Assembly: GCA_023389575.1 (NCBI GenBank)
Contig: JAEWEG010000035.1
Coordinates: 1-6,845, forward strand
Source of the DNA: Chloroflexota bacterium
GTDB lineage: Bacteria; Chloroflexota; Chloroflexia; Thermomicrobiales; UBA6265
DNA: 6,845 nucleotides
Reading direction: 5' to 3'
Shown here piece by piece: positions 1-6,260 of this stretch. Each line of letters opens with the position of its first letter. Position 1 is the first letter of the stretch. Below the pieces are notes generated by a model. The model was not told where the DNA came from, searched no databases, and worked only from the letters and a program-made list of their open reading frames with translations. The position numbers and the translations under genes are program-made.

Positions 1-228
1 GAATCATGCGGCTTCGCGAATGGCACCGAGGTCGTAATTGAAGCGGTCCGTCAACTCGCCCAGCGAGAGAAGGCGCTCGCCGACCTGCGAGCGAAGGTCC
101 AGATCGGCATTGACGAACTTGATCGAGGCGAAGGCATTCCATACACGCCTGAACTCATGAAGCAGATCATGGAAAGAGCAAAAGCCCGTGCTCGATCTGG
201 CGAATCATTGAACCCTGACGTCCGCTGA
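1..228 (+). CDS. ParD-type antitoxin, C-terminal part (5' end outside window)
   Basis: The frame is open from base 1 and ends at TGA 226-228, giving 75 visible residues; the start lies upstream of the window. Visible order: the end of the ribbon-helix-helix DNA-binding domain (FANGTEVVIEAVRQL, residues 6-20, matching the family pattern of a small-residue/A-S-E-V-V-x-E-A-x-R-x-L helix), then the charged toxin-binding tail (REKALADLRAKVQIGIDEL, residues 22-40) and a C-terminal segment with YTPELMKQIMERAK. The IGIDELDRGEGIPYTPEL stretch is typical of ParD antitoxins, which neutralise ParE-type toxins and repress their own operon. A parE gene would be expected directly downstream, but no intact one is seen. 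Hand count of bases 1-180 gives about 57% GC, lower than the hydrolase genes further right, which would fit an acquired module. Family call is from recognised sequence pattern; orphan status is inference. Confidence 0.82.
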   Translation, partial: ESCGFANGTEVVIEAVRQLAQREKALADLRAKVQIGIDELDRGEGIPYTPELMKQIMERAKARARSGESLNPDVR

Positions 229-353
229 GACCAGCCAGGCGCCGGAGTCCGCATAGAGTCCCGGTGAATCTGGTCGTGGCGAAGTTCATCCTCGCCCGGG
301 ATTGGCGCGCACGCTCCGAGTCAGGAAGAACGCATTCGGAAACAGCGCCGTGG

Positions 354-372
354 GGAAGAGACAAGCTCTTCC
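354..372. terminator. Small perfect hairpin just after the methyltransferase stop
   Basis: The 7-base arm GGAAGAG (354-360) pairs with CTCTTCC (366-372) across a 5-base loop. It begins one base beyond the stop codon of the leftward methyltransferase gene, where a transcript-ending or 3'-stabilising hairpin would sit. No T-run follows on the minus strand, so it is not a classical intrinsic terminator. Of the surrounding gap (229-373), nothing else stands out. Confidence 0.3.
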
Positions 373-373
373 G

Positions 374-1198
374 CTACCGGTATGTCAGCCTTCCGTTTTC
401 CAGAACTTCATTTCTCCGCGGCAACGGGAATCCCCACACGATTTCTCCCACCGTCCGAAGGTGAACGAAGCCATCGGCGCTCCATGGCGCGACCAACTCC
501 CTTAACGCGGCGTCGAATGCCTCGACATCCTCAGGTGGCATGTTCTCTCGCGACAAACTGGAACGGGAATGGAACGACTCAACGTAGTCGTCCATCGGTT
601 GCCGGCTCTCCCGCTCCGGCGACGTGTACCGGCCAACCACCTCGAACAGCCCCCGGCGCTCCAACTCCGCGATCAGGTCGAACGTTTCGTAGAAGCGCGA
701 GGTCGAGTAGCGGGCGATCAAGGCGCCCAGTTCCTCCTGCCAATCGGGCGCCAGGTCCGAGCGGTGCACAATGGCCAGGTGGCCGCCCGGCGCGAGCAAC
801 CCAGCGAGCTTCGGAAGCACGACATCCCAGTCCTTCCAGTGCAGGCTGTCCCCGGCGGTGATCAGCTCGTACGACTCGTCGCTCTCGAATTCCTCGACGC
901 GGGATTCGATCCAGCGCAGGTTGGGAGCATCGCCGCCCGACGACTCCCGCCCTCGGGACAGCATCCTCGCGGACATATCGACCGCGTCCACCCGATCGAT
1001 ACGGGGAGCCAGTGCGCGGGCGATTTCGCCCGTACCGGTGCCGATATCGAGCAGCGACGAATGCGGTTTGGCGACGAGCTTCACCAGTTCGTCGTGGATC
1101 TCGGGCGGATAGGGAAACCGAAGGTGGTAGGCGGCCACCACCGTGCGGTCTCCGAAGCGCGATGCGTTTTCTGGCGTCCATTGGGGAGGTCGGGCCAC
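374..1198 (-). CDS. Class I SAM-dependent methyltransferase
   Basis: A 274-residue soluble protein of the Rossmann-fold methyltransferase family, transferring a methyl group from S-adenosylmethionine to an unknown substrate in the cytoplasm. Seen in the sequence: motif I LLDIGTGTGEIARAL (residues 49-63, glycine-rich SAM loop), the acidic end of strand 2 in VDAVDMS (Asp74 likely binds the ribose hydroxyls), AGDSLHWKDWDVVLPKL (115-131) and LLAPGGHLAIV (134-144), the usual motif IV-VI region. The N-terminal FGDRTVVAAYHLRFPYP is common in a subgroup of uncharacterised bacterial methyltransferases. The start is GTG at 1198-1196, supported by GAGAGG eight bases upstream. The Vps62-like gene on the same strand ends 42 bases upstream, so the two may be co-transcribed. 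Fold and cofactor are confident; the substrate cannot be read from sequence. Confidence 0.9.
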   Translation of the reverse strand: MARPPQWTPENASRFGDRTVVAAYHLRFPYPPEIHDELVKLVAKPHSSLLDIGTGTGEIARALAPRIDRVDAVDMSARMLSRGRESSGGDAPNLRWIESRVEEFESDESYELITAGDSLHWKDWDVVLPKLAGLLAPGGHLAIVHRSDLAPDWQEELGALIARYSTSRFYETFDLIAELERRGLFEVVGRYTSPERESRQPMDDYVESFHSRSSLSRENMPPEDVEAFDAALRELVAPWSADGFVHLRTVGEIVWGFPLPRRNEVLENGRLTYR

Positions 1199-1240
1199 GA
1201 TGCAATCCTCTCGGTTGTGGCCCGGCCATCACCCGCTCGA

Positions 1241-3205
1241 TCAGGCCGCCGGCGCCACGCGTTCATCGGCTGGTGTGCGCCGGATCTTGCCGATCAGCGC
1301 TCGCAGCCACCTGAACAACTCGGGAGTCAAATCCCGGCGACGGTAGACCAGGGTCAGGCCCAGGATCGACATCGGTACGCTGACCACGTAGAGCAGGCTG
1401 CTGACCACGTTGGTCGCCTGCACCGTGCTGGAGCCAAATACCAGCAGCCCCAGTCCAACCAGTACCCCGGGCGCGCAGGCAACGATGAACAGGCTCACGT
1501 TCACCAGCGCCACTCGCCACCAACGACCCTTGACCGACGCGCTGCTGGCATTCAGTGCCTGGCGAGTATTGGTATCGTCCAGCACCGTCGCCTGCGATAC
1601 GAAGCACCAGCGCACCAGCAGCCAGATGGCGATCGGCAGCGTGAGGACCAGGGTCGCCAGGGCCACCGTGACGAGAGCCATCAGCCCAACCGCCTTCAGC
1701 AGTCCGCCCGCCCGGTCGATGGTCAGCCGCAGTGCCTGGCGGAACGACACCGTTTCCCCGCGCTCGATGCCCTCGTAGACCGCCATCGTCATCGGCCCCA
1801 CCACGAGCAGGCTGGCCAGCAGTTGCGCGATGAGGGTGAGGATCGCCAGCGCGTAGTACGACTCCGGGGTCTTGCCAATCACCTCGATCACCGTGGAACC
1901 GGGCGGAACATTCGAGACCAGGTACTGGAACCCGTTGAACGCGATACCGACCGGTATCAGCCACAACCCGATCGCCATGAAGGTGCGCCATTGCCTGCGA
2001 TAGACCCCTATCGCCGCACGGACGGTGGGCCAGACGTATCGCACGGCCGACACAATCGCCACCAGGATGGCGATGACCGAGGACAGCAACGCGACAGTGT
2101 TATCGCCGATGACGCGGAACAGGTTCGAACCGGCGGCGGACAGCGTGCAGAAGACGTCGGTGGGCGCCGGTCCGGCGGTTTCGGCGATGGGCACCTCGAT
2201 GCTGGATGACCGCAGGCCCTCCTGCCACAGGAACGGGCTGTTCCATGACCGCTTCGTGGCGGGGCCGGTCGGCCCGTTGAACTCACCTTCCTGGCGTTCA
2301 CCCCACCGCCCCTCGAAGTTCAGCCAGGCGAGTTCGCTGGCGGGGTCCGATTCGAAGCTGGGGAGCAGGGTCACGTTCAGGGGCACGAGGGTGCTGGGAC
2401 CAGTGGTGATATCGCAACCGAAGCCGGTTCCATTCTCGCCCCACCCCAGGTACACCGCGTCGCCGTACTGGGTGGCGTGCGATCCCGCGGCGGAAAACAC
2501 GATCGGCCGGTCGCCCTCGCGCTGGAACTTGGAGTCGTTCCAGTCGGCGGTTTCGCCCCCGCCATGCTGGGCGACCGCCACTTCAACCGGCTCCGTCGTG
2601 AGCGCCTCCTCGACCGTGCCGACATCGAAGATGATCTGCATCATCTCCCAGTCGCTCTCGTGGGTATTGTTGAAGTTGTTGAAGACGTAATAGAACCAGT
2701 ACTGCACCGCGAGCTGATGGCCACCCGTCACGATGTGGGCGTAGGTCGTCGGCTCGAAGCCGTCGCTGTTCAGGTCGAACCACTGCTCGTAGCCGCACCC
2801 TGGGTGTCGCGGATTGCCGGGAAGGTCGATGTAATAGCCATCGCCCTTCGCGTAGAGATCGGCCGCCGTGGGCGCCGACTTGACCACCTCGTCGGAGGCG
2901 GATGACGATCCTGTCGCCCGCTTCAGGACGACATCGTCCTTGCCAAAGACCACGTCCACCGAGACCGGGTAGAACGGTTCGCCGTTGTCGTCGCAGGCTT
3001 CTTCCTGATCCTTCAGGGCGACGATCGGCGCGTACTTCTCGACCAGTTGCTGCTCGGGCGAGGCGGCCTCCTGGCCCAGGGCGACCGGGCCCGACCAAGT
3101 CGTTTCCAGCCCCTGGTCAGCGCCGGGGCCAGCCACCGCCAGTGAACCAGACGCGATGAACATTACCAACGCGGTCAGCACGACCCGCGCCACGTTCCTG
3201 TGCAA
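1241..3205 (-). CDS. Secreted Vps62-like domain fused to a multi-helix membrane domain
   Basis: I place the start at TTG 3205-3203 (654 residues): GGGAG lies ten bases upstream, and this start gives a clean signal peptide (MHRNVARVV, hydrophobic core to residue 22, AVA cleavage near 25). A further in-frame TTG at 3268 would add 21 residues, but has no Shine-Dalgarno and would include a candidate promoter. Residues about 52-285 resemble the Vps62/DUF946 family: KYAPIVAL (58-65), FYPVSVDVVF (78-87), WFYYVFNNFNNTHESDWEMM (170-189), QHGGGE (213-218), IVFSAAGSHATQY (235-247). Residues about 370-620 hold six or seven membrane helices; RWCFVSQATVLDD plus KGRWWRVAL (532-567) recalls GDPD-type membrane domains (PF10110-like). 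Basic loops 389-408 and 622-643 suggest those sides are cytoplasmic, leaving the Vps62-like part outside. Biochemical function is unknown; the domain calls are from remembered family patterns. Confidence 0.83.
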   Translation of the reverse strand: MHRNVARVVLTALVMFIASGSLAVAGPGADQGLETTWSGPVALGQEAASPEQQLVEKYAPIVALKDQEEACDDNGEPFYPVSVDVVFGKDDVVLKRATGSSSASDEVVKSAPTAADLYAKGDGYYIDLPGNPRHPGCGYEQWFDLNSDGFEPTTYAHIVTGGHQLAVQYWFYYVFNNFNNTHESDWEMMQIIFDVGTVEEALTTEPVEVAVAQHGGGETADWNDSKFQREGDRPIVFSAAGSHATQYGDAVYLGWGENGTGFGCDITTGPSTLVPLNVTLLPSFESDPASELAWLNFEGRWGERQEGEFNGPTGPATKRSWNSPFLWQEGLRSSSIEVPIAETAGPAPTDVFCTLSAAGSNLFRVIGDNTVALLSSVIAILVAIVSAVRYVWPTVRAAIGVYRRQWRTFMAIGLWLIPVGIAFNGFQYLVSNVPPGSTVIEVIGKTPESYYALAILTLIAQLLASLLVVGPMTMAVYEGIERGETVSFRQALRLTIDRAGGLLKAVGLMALVTVALATLVLTLPIAIWLLVRWCFVSQATVLDDTNTRQALNASSASVKGRWWRVALVNVSLFIVACAPGVLVGLGLLVFGSSTVQATNVVSSLLYVVSVPMSILGLTLVYRRRDLTPELFRWLRALIGKIRRTPADERVAPAA

Positions 3206-3228
3206 GGCTTTCAAACTCCCGCCATTCT

Positions 3229-3256
3229 TGAATAATGCATGTCGCCATATGGTCAA
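3229..3256 (-). promoter_or_regulatory. Candidate sigma-70-type promoter for the Vps62-like gene
   Basis: On the minus strand, TTGACC (3256-3251) matches the -35 consensus at five of six positions, and TATTCA (3234-3229) is a weak -10 after a 16-base spacer. Transcription would begin near 3222, just ahead of the GGGAG at 3220-3216 and the TTG start at 3205. This geometry is the main reason for preferring the shorter gene. The -10 is poor, so confidence is moderate to low. Confidence 0.4.
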
Positions 3257-3263
3257 TCGGTCC

Positions 3264-3286
3264 CACAATACACCGTGTGTAGCGTG
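3264..3286. promoter_or_regulatory. Imperfect palindrome in the divergent promoter region (possible operator)
   Basis: A perfect core TACAC-CGT-GTGTA (3269-3281) is flanked by CAC (3264-3266) and GTG (3284-3286), so eight of ten arm positions pair around a 3-base centre. It lies between the divergent Vps62-like gene and the dienelactone hydrolase gene, seven bases upstream of the -35 proposed for the leftward promoter. This size and symmetry fit a dimeric repressor site. No regulator gene is visible in the window, so the binding protein is unknown. Confidence 0.35.
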
Positions 3287-3374
3287 CTGGCCAGACCGTG
3301 CCGCCCCGATTGGACCGGCGGGCTGTTAGGCTAGTGCTCACGAAAACTCGCCGACACGAAAAGGAGCCATTTCC

Positions 3375-4154
3375 ATGTGCCACGACGACTGCCAAGCCCC
3401 GGTACGCGGCGGTGACGCGCTCGAGGAAATCCAGGTCGAAATCCCGCTGGCCAGCGGGACACTTCCAGCCACGTTCGTCGTGCCAGACAGCGCTCCCGCC
3501 CCCGCCGTGCTGATCCTGCACGACATCAACGGCGTCAACGACTTCTACCGCGACCTCGCGCGGCGCCTCGCCCTCGCCGGCTACGCCGCCCTGCTGCCGG
3601 ACCTCTTCCATGTGTACGGCCCACTGCCCGACGACAGCCGCGAGGCGCGCTTCGCGCGGATGCAGGCGACCGAGCAGGCCACCACGCTGACCGAGATCGA
3701 ACTCGCGCACCTGTGGCTGCGCGACCACGAACTGACCACGGGCGCGAACGCCACGATCGGCTTCTGCATGGGCGGCACGCTCGCCCTGCTCGGGGCGTCC
3801 CGCTATCCAGCCCCGGCGGCAACCATCGCCTACTACGGATTCCCGAACCGCGAGCGCACACCCACCGCGCCAATCGTCCCGATCGACGAAAACGAGGTGG
3901 CCGGGCTCGAATCCCCGATCCTCGCGTTCTGGGGCACCGAGGACGCCGGTGTTGGCATGGACAACGTCGACGCCTACGACGCCAAACTCACCCGTTACGG
4001 CAAGGAGCACGAGTTCGTGCGCTACGACGGCCTGCCCCACGGCTTCCTGACCTTCGACGAAAGCTCGCCCAACTTCGAGGGGTCGGCCGACTCGTGGAAA
4101 CGCACGCTGGCCTTCATGGAAGCCCGGCTGGCTGGCGCTGGTTCCGGTCAATGA
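3375..4154 (+). CDS. Dienelactone hydrolase family protein (alpha/beta hydrolase)
   Basis: A 259-residue cytoplasmic alpha/beta hydrolase. ATG 3375 is supported by AAGGAG (3361-3366) eight bases upstream. The catalytic triad of the family is visible: nucleophile Cys131 in GFCMGG, Asp190 in FWGTEDAGV and His222 in LPHGF. The strand-loop LILHDINGVNDFYRD (46-60) aligns with the family segment in which Pseudomonas dienelactone hydrolase carries Glu36; here the position is Asp50. The N-terminal MCHDDC resembles the MC-x-D-x-D opening seen in many uncharacterised family members. Classical members hydrolyse dienelactone to maleylacetate in chloroaromatic degradation, but no catechol dioxygenase or other ortho-cleavage gene is nearby, so the substrate is open. 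The stop overlaps the start of the HD-domain gene (ATGA, 4151-4154), implying one transcript and coupled translation. Confidence 0.93.
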   Translation: MCHDDCQAPVRGGDALEEIQVEIPLASGTLPATFVVPDSAPAPAVLILHDINGVNDFYRDLARRLALAGYAALLPDLFHVYGPLPDDSREARFARMQATEQATTLTEIELAHLWLRDHELTTGANATIGFCMGGTLALLGASRYPAPAATIAYYGFPNRERTPTAPIVPIDENEVAGLESPILAFWGTEDAGVGMDNVDAYDAKLTRYGKEHEFVRYDGLPHGFLTFDESSPNFEGSADSWKRTLAFMEARLAGAGSGQ

Positions 4155-4780
4155 AGCACGATGCCCGGGACCTCGCCCAGTTCTTCACGACCCTCCAGGA
4201 GCTTAAGCGCGTGAAGCGCACCGGCTGGATCGACCGCGGCGTGCCGCCGGCCGATGTCGAATCGGTTGCCGATCACTCCTACCTCACCGCGCTGATCGCC
4301 TGGATCACCGCGCTCGACAACCCGGACCTCGACGCCACCCGGGTGCTGAAACTGGCGATCATCCACGACCTCGCCGAGGCGATCGTGGGGGACGCGCCAC
4401 CCTATGCCGCCGACGAGGTGCCCGATCCTTCCGACGTGGAGGCGCTGACCGCCTTCTTCAGCGTTCGCCATGTGCGCTCCCCGGAGGCTCAGGCCGCCAA
4501 GAAAACCGCCGAGGCGACGGCCTTCGCCAGCATGACGGCCAACCTCCCCCAGCCCATCCGCGACGAACTCACGTCCCTGTGGGATGAGTACGAGGAGCAG
4601 GAAACCGACGAGGCGCGTTACGTCAAGAACACTGACACCCTGGAAGCCTACCTCCAGTCACGTCACTACGCGGCGGGCGATCCTTCGCTGCCGCTGTTCG
4701 GCTTCACCGACATGGCGGACAAGGAACTCGACCACCCGACGCTGACCGCGTTGCGGGACGCCACCCGGGGCGACGAGTAG
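4151..4780 (+). CDS. HD-domain phosphohydrolase, HDDC2/YfbR-like (putative 5'-deoxynucleotidase)
   Basis: A 209-residue protein starting at the ATG of the ATGA overlap with the hydrolase gene; the same frame is open far upstream, but that part only shadows the hydrolase. The metal-binding H...HD...D signature is complete: His42 in SVADHSY, His72-Asp73 in IIHDLAEAIVGD, and Asp162 in KNTDTLEAYLQ. Glu76 and Asp81 in the HDLAEAIVGD segment match positions conserved in the HDDC2/YfbR group. The opening LKRVKRTGWIDRGV followed by ESVADHSY is also typical of that group, whose characterised members dephosphorylate deoxyribonucleoside 5'-monophosphates with a divalent metal. The length is near the family norm of about 200. 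Family assignment is strong; activity on dNMPs is inferred from relatives. The coupling to a dienelactone hydrolase gives no obvious pathway hint. Confidence 0.9.
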   Translation: MKHDARDLAQFFTTLQELKRVKRTGWIDRGVPPADVESVADHSYLTALIAWITALDNPDLDATRVLKLAIIHDLAEAIVGDAPPYAADEVPDPSDVEALTAFFSVRHVRSPEAQAAKKTAEATAFASMTANLPQPIRDELTSLWDEYEEQETDEARYVKNTDTLEAYLQSRHYAAGDPSLPLFGFTDMADKELDHPTLTALRDATRGDE

Positions 4781-4783
4781 GCA

Positions 4784-4812
4784 TTGTCGAACCGGGCGAA
4801 GACGGGGATGAT
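4784..4812 (+). promoter_or_regulatory. Candidate promoter for the amidohydrolase gene
   Basis: TTGTCG (4784-4789) and GATGAT (4807-4812) each match four of six consensus positions and are separated by 17 bases. Transcription would start near 4819, giving an untranslated leader of about 80 bases. The site starts three bases after the HD-domain stop codon. It could let the amidohydrolase be transcribed separately from the two upstream genes, but weak matches of this kind also occur by chance. Confidence 0.28.
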
Positions 4813-4851
4813 TACGGCGCCAACGCCAAATGGCGCGGCGATCTTCGCCCG
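4793..4851. repeat. Long inverted repeat with nested inner stem
   Basis: A perfect 10-base outer arm CGGGCGAAGA (4793-4802) pairs with TCTTCGCCCG (4842-4851). Inside it, GCGCCA (4817-4822) pairs with TGGCGC (4831-4836) around an 8-base loop. The structure fills most of the 120-base gap between the HD-domain gene and the amidohydrolase gene. No T-run follows on either strand, so it is not a standard intrinsic terminator. It could be an mRNA-stabilising or processing hairpin at the 3' end of the upstream operon, a regulatory leader, or a protein-binding inverted repeat; its left arm sits in the spacer of the candidate promoter at 4784-4812. Confidence 0.5.
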
Positions 4852-4900
4852 CCAACCGGCTTCCAAGTGATTCGCGCACGCCCGTCCCGGAGGTTTCACC

Positions 4901-5731
4901 ATGATCATCGACGCCCATTGTCATGCCTGGTCGTACTGGCCGTACGACCCCCCGGTTCCCGATCCGGAATCCCGCGGGACCATCGACCAGTTGCTGGACG
5001 AGATGGATCTTAACGGGGTCGACAAGGCGTTCCTGGTCTGCGCCCAGATCGAGCACAACCCGGAGAACAACGCCTACGGCGCGGAGGTGGCGGACAGGCA
5101 TCCAGATCGGATCGTCCAGTGCGCCGACCTCGATTCGTTCTGGTCCCAGACCTATCACGTTCCGGGCGCCGCCGACCGGCTGCGGCAGATGGCCGAGAAG
5201 TGGCCGCTGGGCGGCTTCACCCACTACCTTCGCCAGGACGACGATGGCTCGTGGTTGCACTCTGAAGAAGGCGTGGCGGTGTTCGAGGTCGCCCGCGAGC
5301 ACGGCCTGATCGCCTCGATCGCGGGGCATCCGCACCAGCATCCGGCCCTGCGAGAGATCGCCCAGCGCTTCCCGGAGGTGCCGATTCTCTGCCACCACCT
5401 GGCGATGATCCCGGCGACCGATGAGGCAGGCCTGAAGGAGGTCCTCGCCTCGGCGGCGGTGGAGAACATCAACATCAAGGTGTCGGGCTACAACTATAGT
5501 TCAACCGTGAAGTGGGGTTTCCCCTACTCCGACGTACAGTGGATCGTGCGAAATCTCTACGAGCATTTCGGGCCGCGCCGGCTGGTGTGGGGCTCGGACT
5601 ACCCGGTCCTGCGCTTCACCGGCACCTACCGCCAGGCGATGGAGATGGTTCGATCGCAAATGACCTTCATCGCCGAGGCCGACAAGCCGCTCATCTTCGG
5701 CGACAACCTGGCCCGAATGCTCAAGCTCTGA
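4901..5731 (+). CDS. Amidohydrolase family protein (Amidohydro_2-type TIM barrel)
   Basis: A 276-residue putative metal-dependent hydrolase or decarboxylase of the amidohydrolase superfamily, predicted cytoplasmic. ATG 4901 follows GGAGG with seven bases between. The metal-site signature is visible: the HxH of strand 1 in MIIDAHCHAW (His6, His8), histidines in SIAGHPHQHPAL (143, 145, 147) and PILCHHLAMI (165, 166), and the strand-8 aspartate Asp233 in LVWGSDYP. NINIKVSGYNYS (190-200) and the ending IFGDNLARMLKL are also typical of the PF04909 group, which includes ACMSD, 2-pyrone-4,6-dicarboxylate lactonase and many uncharacterised enzymes. The substrate cannot be assigned. It follows the hydrolase/HD pair on the same strand after 120 bases, and its stop codon directly abuts that of the convergent RidA gene. 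Confidence 0.92.
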   Translation: MIIDAHCHAWSYWPYDPPVPDPESRGTIDQLLDEMDLNGVDKAFLVCAQIEHNPENNAYGAEVADRHPDRIVQCADLDSFWSQTYHVPGAADRLRQMAEKWPLGGFTHYLRQDDDGSWLHSEEGVAVFEVAREHGLIASIAGHPHQHPALREIAQRFPEVPILCHHLAMIPATDEAGLKEVLASAAVENINIKVSGYNYSSTVKWGFPYSDVQWIVRNLYEHFGPRRLVWGSDYPVLRFTGTYRQAMEMVRSQMTFIAEADKPLIFGDNLARMLKL

Positions 5732-6217
5732 TCAGCCGCCGTCGACCTCGACGATGGCGGAGATGACGACCGCGCTGTTGCTCGGCAGCGCGGCCATCCC
5801 TGGCGAGGTCCGGGCGTGGGCGCCGATTTCCGGCCCGAACAACTCCACGATGAAGTCCGAAAAGCCATTGATCACGCCCGACGTGCCGGTGAAGCCGGGA
5901 TCGGCGTTCACCATGCCGGTCACGGACAGCCAGGCGGTGATCCGGTCGAGGTCGCCCAGTTCCCGCTGGAGGGTCCCGAGAATCGAGAGCGCGGCTCCCT
6001 TCGCGGCGGCTCGGGCGTCCTCCACGGAGACCTCCGATGGGACCTTGCCGAACGGACCCGCCGCCGTGCCGTCGGGGTTGCGGGCCGACTGCCCGGAAAC
6101 GTAGGCCACGTTGTTCCGTGTCCGTATCCAGTACGGCGGGACGGGCGTTCCCTCCGGAACTTTCGCCGCTTCCGGTAGCACCAGCCCCATCGCTTCCAGC
6201 TTCGCCTCGATCCTCAC
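5732..6217 (-). CDS. RidA (YjgF/YER057c/UK114) family protein
   Basis: A 161-residue protein when started at GTG 6217-6215, which has GGGAGG eight bases upstream; an ATG at 6250 would add 11 residues but would place the Shine-Dalgarno inside the gene. Family marks are NVAYVSGQSARNPDG (36-50), GKVPSEVSVEDARAAAKGAA (57-76), ALSILGTLQRELGDLDRI (76-93), VINGFSDFIVELFG (115-128) and HARTSPGMAALP (134-145). Arg136 corresponds to E. coli RidA Arg105, which binds substrate carboxylate. By my alignment the positions of Cys107 and Glu120 are Ser and Val, so this is a divergent subgroup and enamine/imine hydrolysis is not assured. Rid proteins usually form trimers. The gene follows the MFS transporter gene by 43 bases on the same strand, so the two probably share a transcript. 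Confidence 0.88.
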   Translation of the reverse strand: MRIEAKLEAMGLVLPEAAKVPEGTPVPPYWIRTRNNVAYVSGQSARNPDGTAAGPFGKVPSEVSVEDARAAAKGAALSILGTLQRELGDLDRITAWLSVTGMVNADPGFTGTSGVINGFSDFIVELFGPEIGAHARTSPGMAALPSNSAVVISAIVEVDGG

Positions 6218-6260
6218 GGTGATTGCCTCCCGGGTAGAACGCCACGTCATGCACGTGGGC

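Noticed and set aside
264..464. Possible small toxin gene after the antitoxin
   Set aside because: Only the first dozen residues look suggestive; it lacks a convincing ribosome-binding site and overlaps the end of the methyltransferase gene, so I list it only as a finding.
569..2209. Open frame of 546 codons on the + strand opposite the methyltransferase and membrane protein genes
   Set aside because: It is antisense to two well-supported genes, rich in Arg, His, Gln and Asp as expected for the complement of GC-rich and membrane-helix codons, and shows no recognisable domain.
3327..3332. TAGGCT as a -10 for the dienelactone hydrolase operon
   Set aside because: It fits the loose TANNNT pattern, but there is no acceptable -35 at the right distance, so the rightward promoter stays unassigned.
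3713..4150. Upstream in-frame extension of the HD-domain gene inside the hydrolase gene
   Set aside because: The extension is an Arg/Pro/His-rich shadow of the hydrolase; homology to HD proteins begins at the ATG at 4151, which forms the usual ATGA overlap.
3117..4151. Open frame of 344 codons on the - strand opposite the dienelactone hydrolase gene
   Set aside because: It mirrors a gene with an intact catalytic triad and strong ribosome-binding site, has biased composition and shows no motif of its own.
4658..5398. Open frame of 246 codons on the - strand opposite the amidohydrolase gene
   Set aside because: A shadow of the amidohydrolase and the end of the HD gene; no domain and no convincing start.
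6218..6250. Longer RidA start at ATG 6250
   Set aside because: The strong GGGAGG would then be inside the gene, while it is ideally spaced for GTG 6217, and family similarity does not extend into the extra residues.
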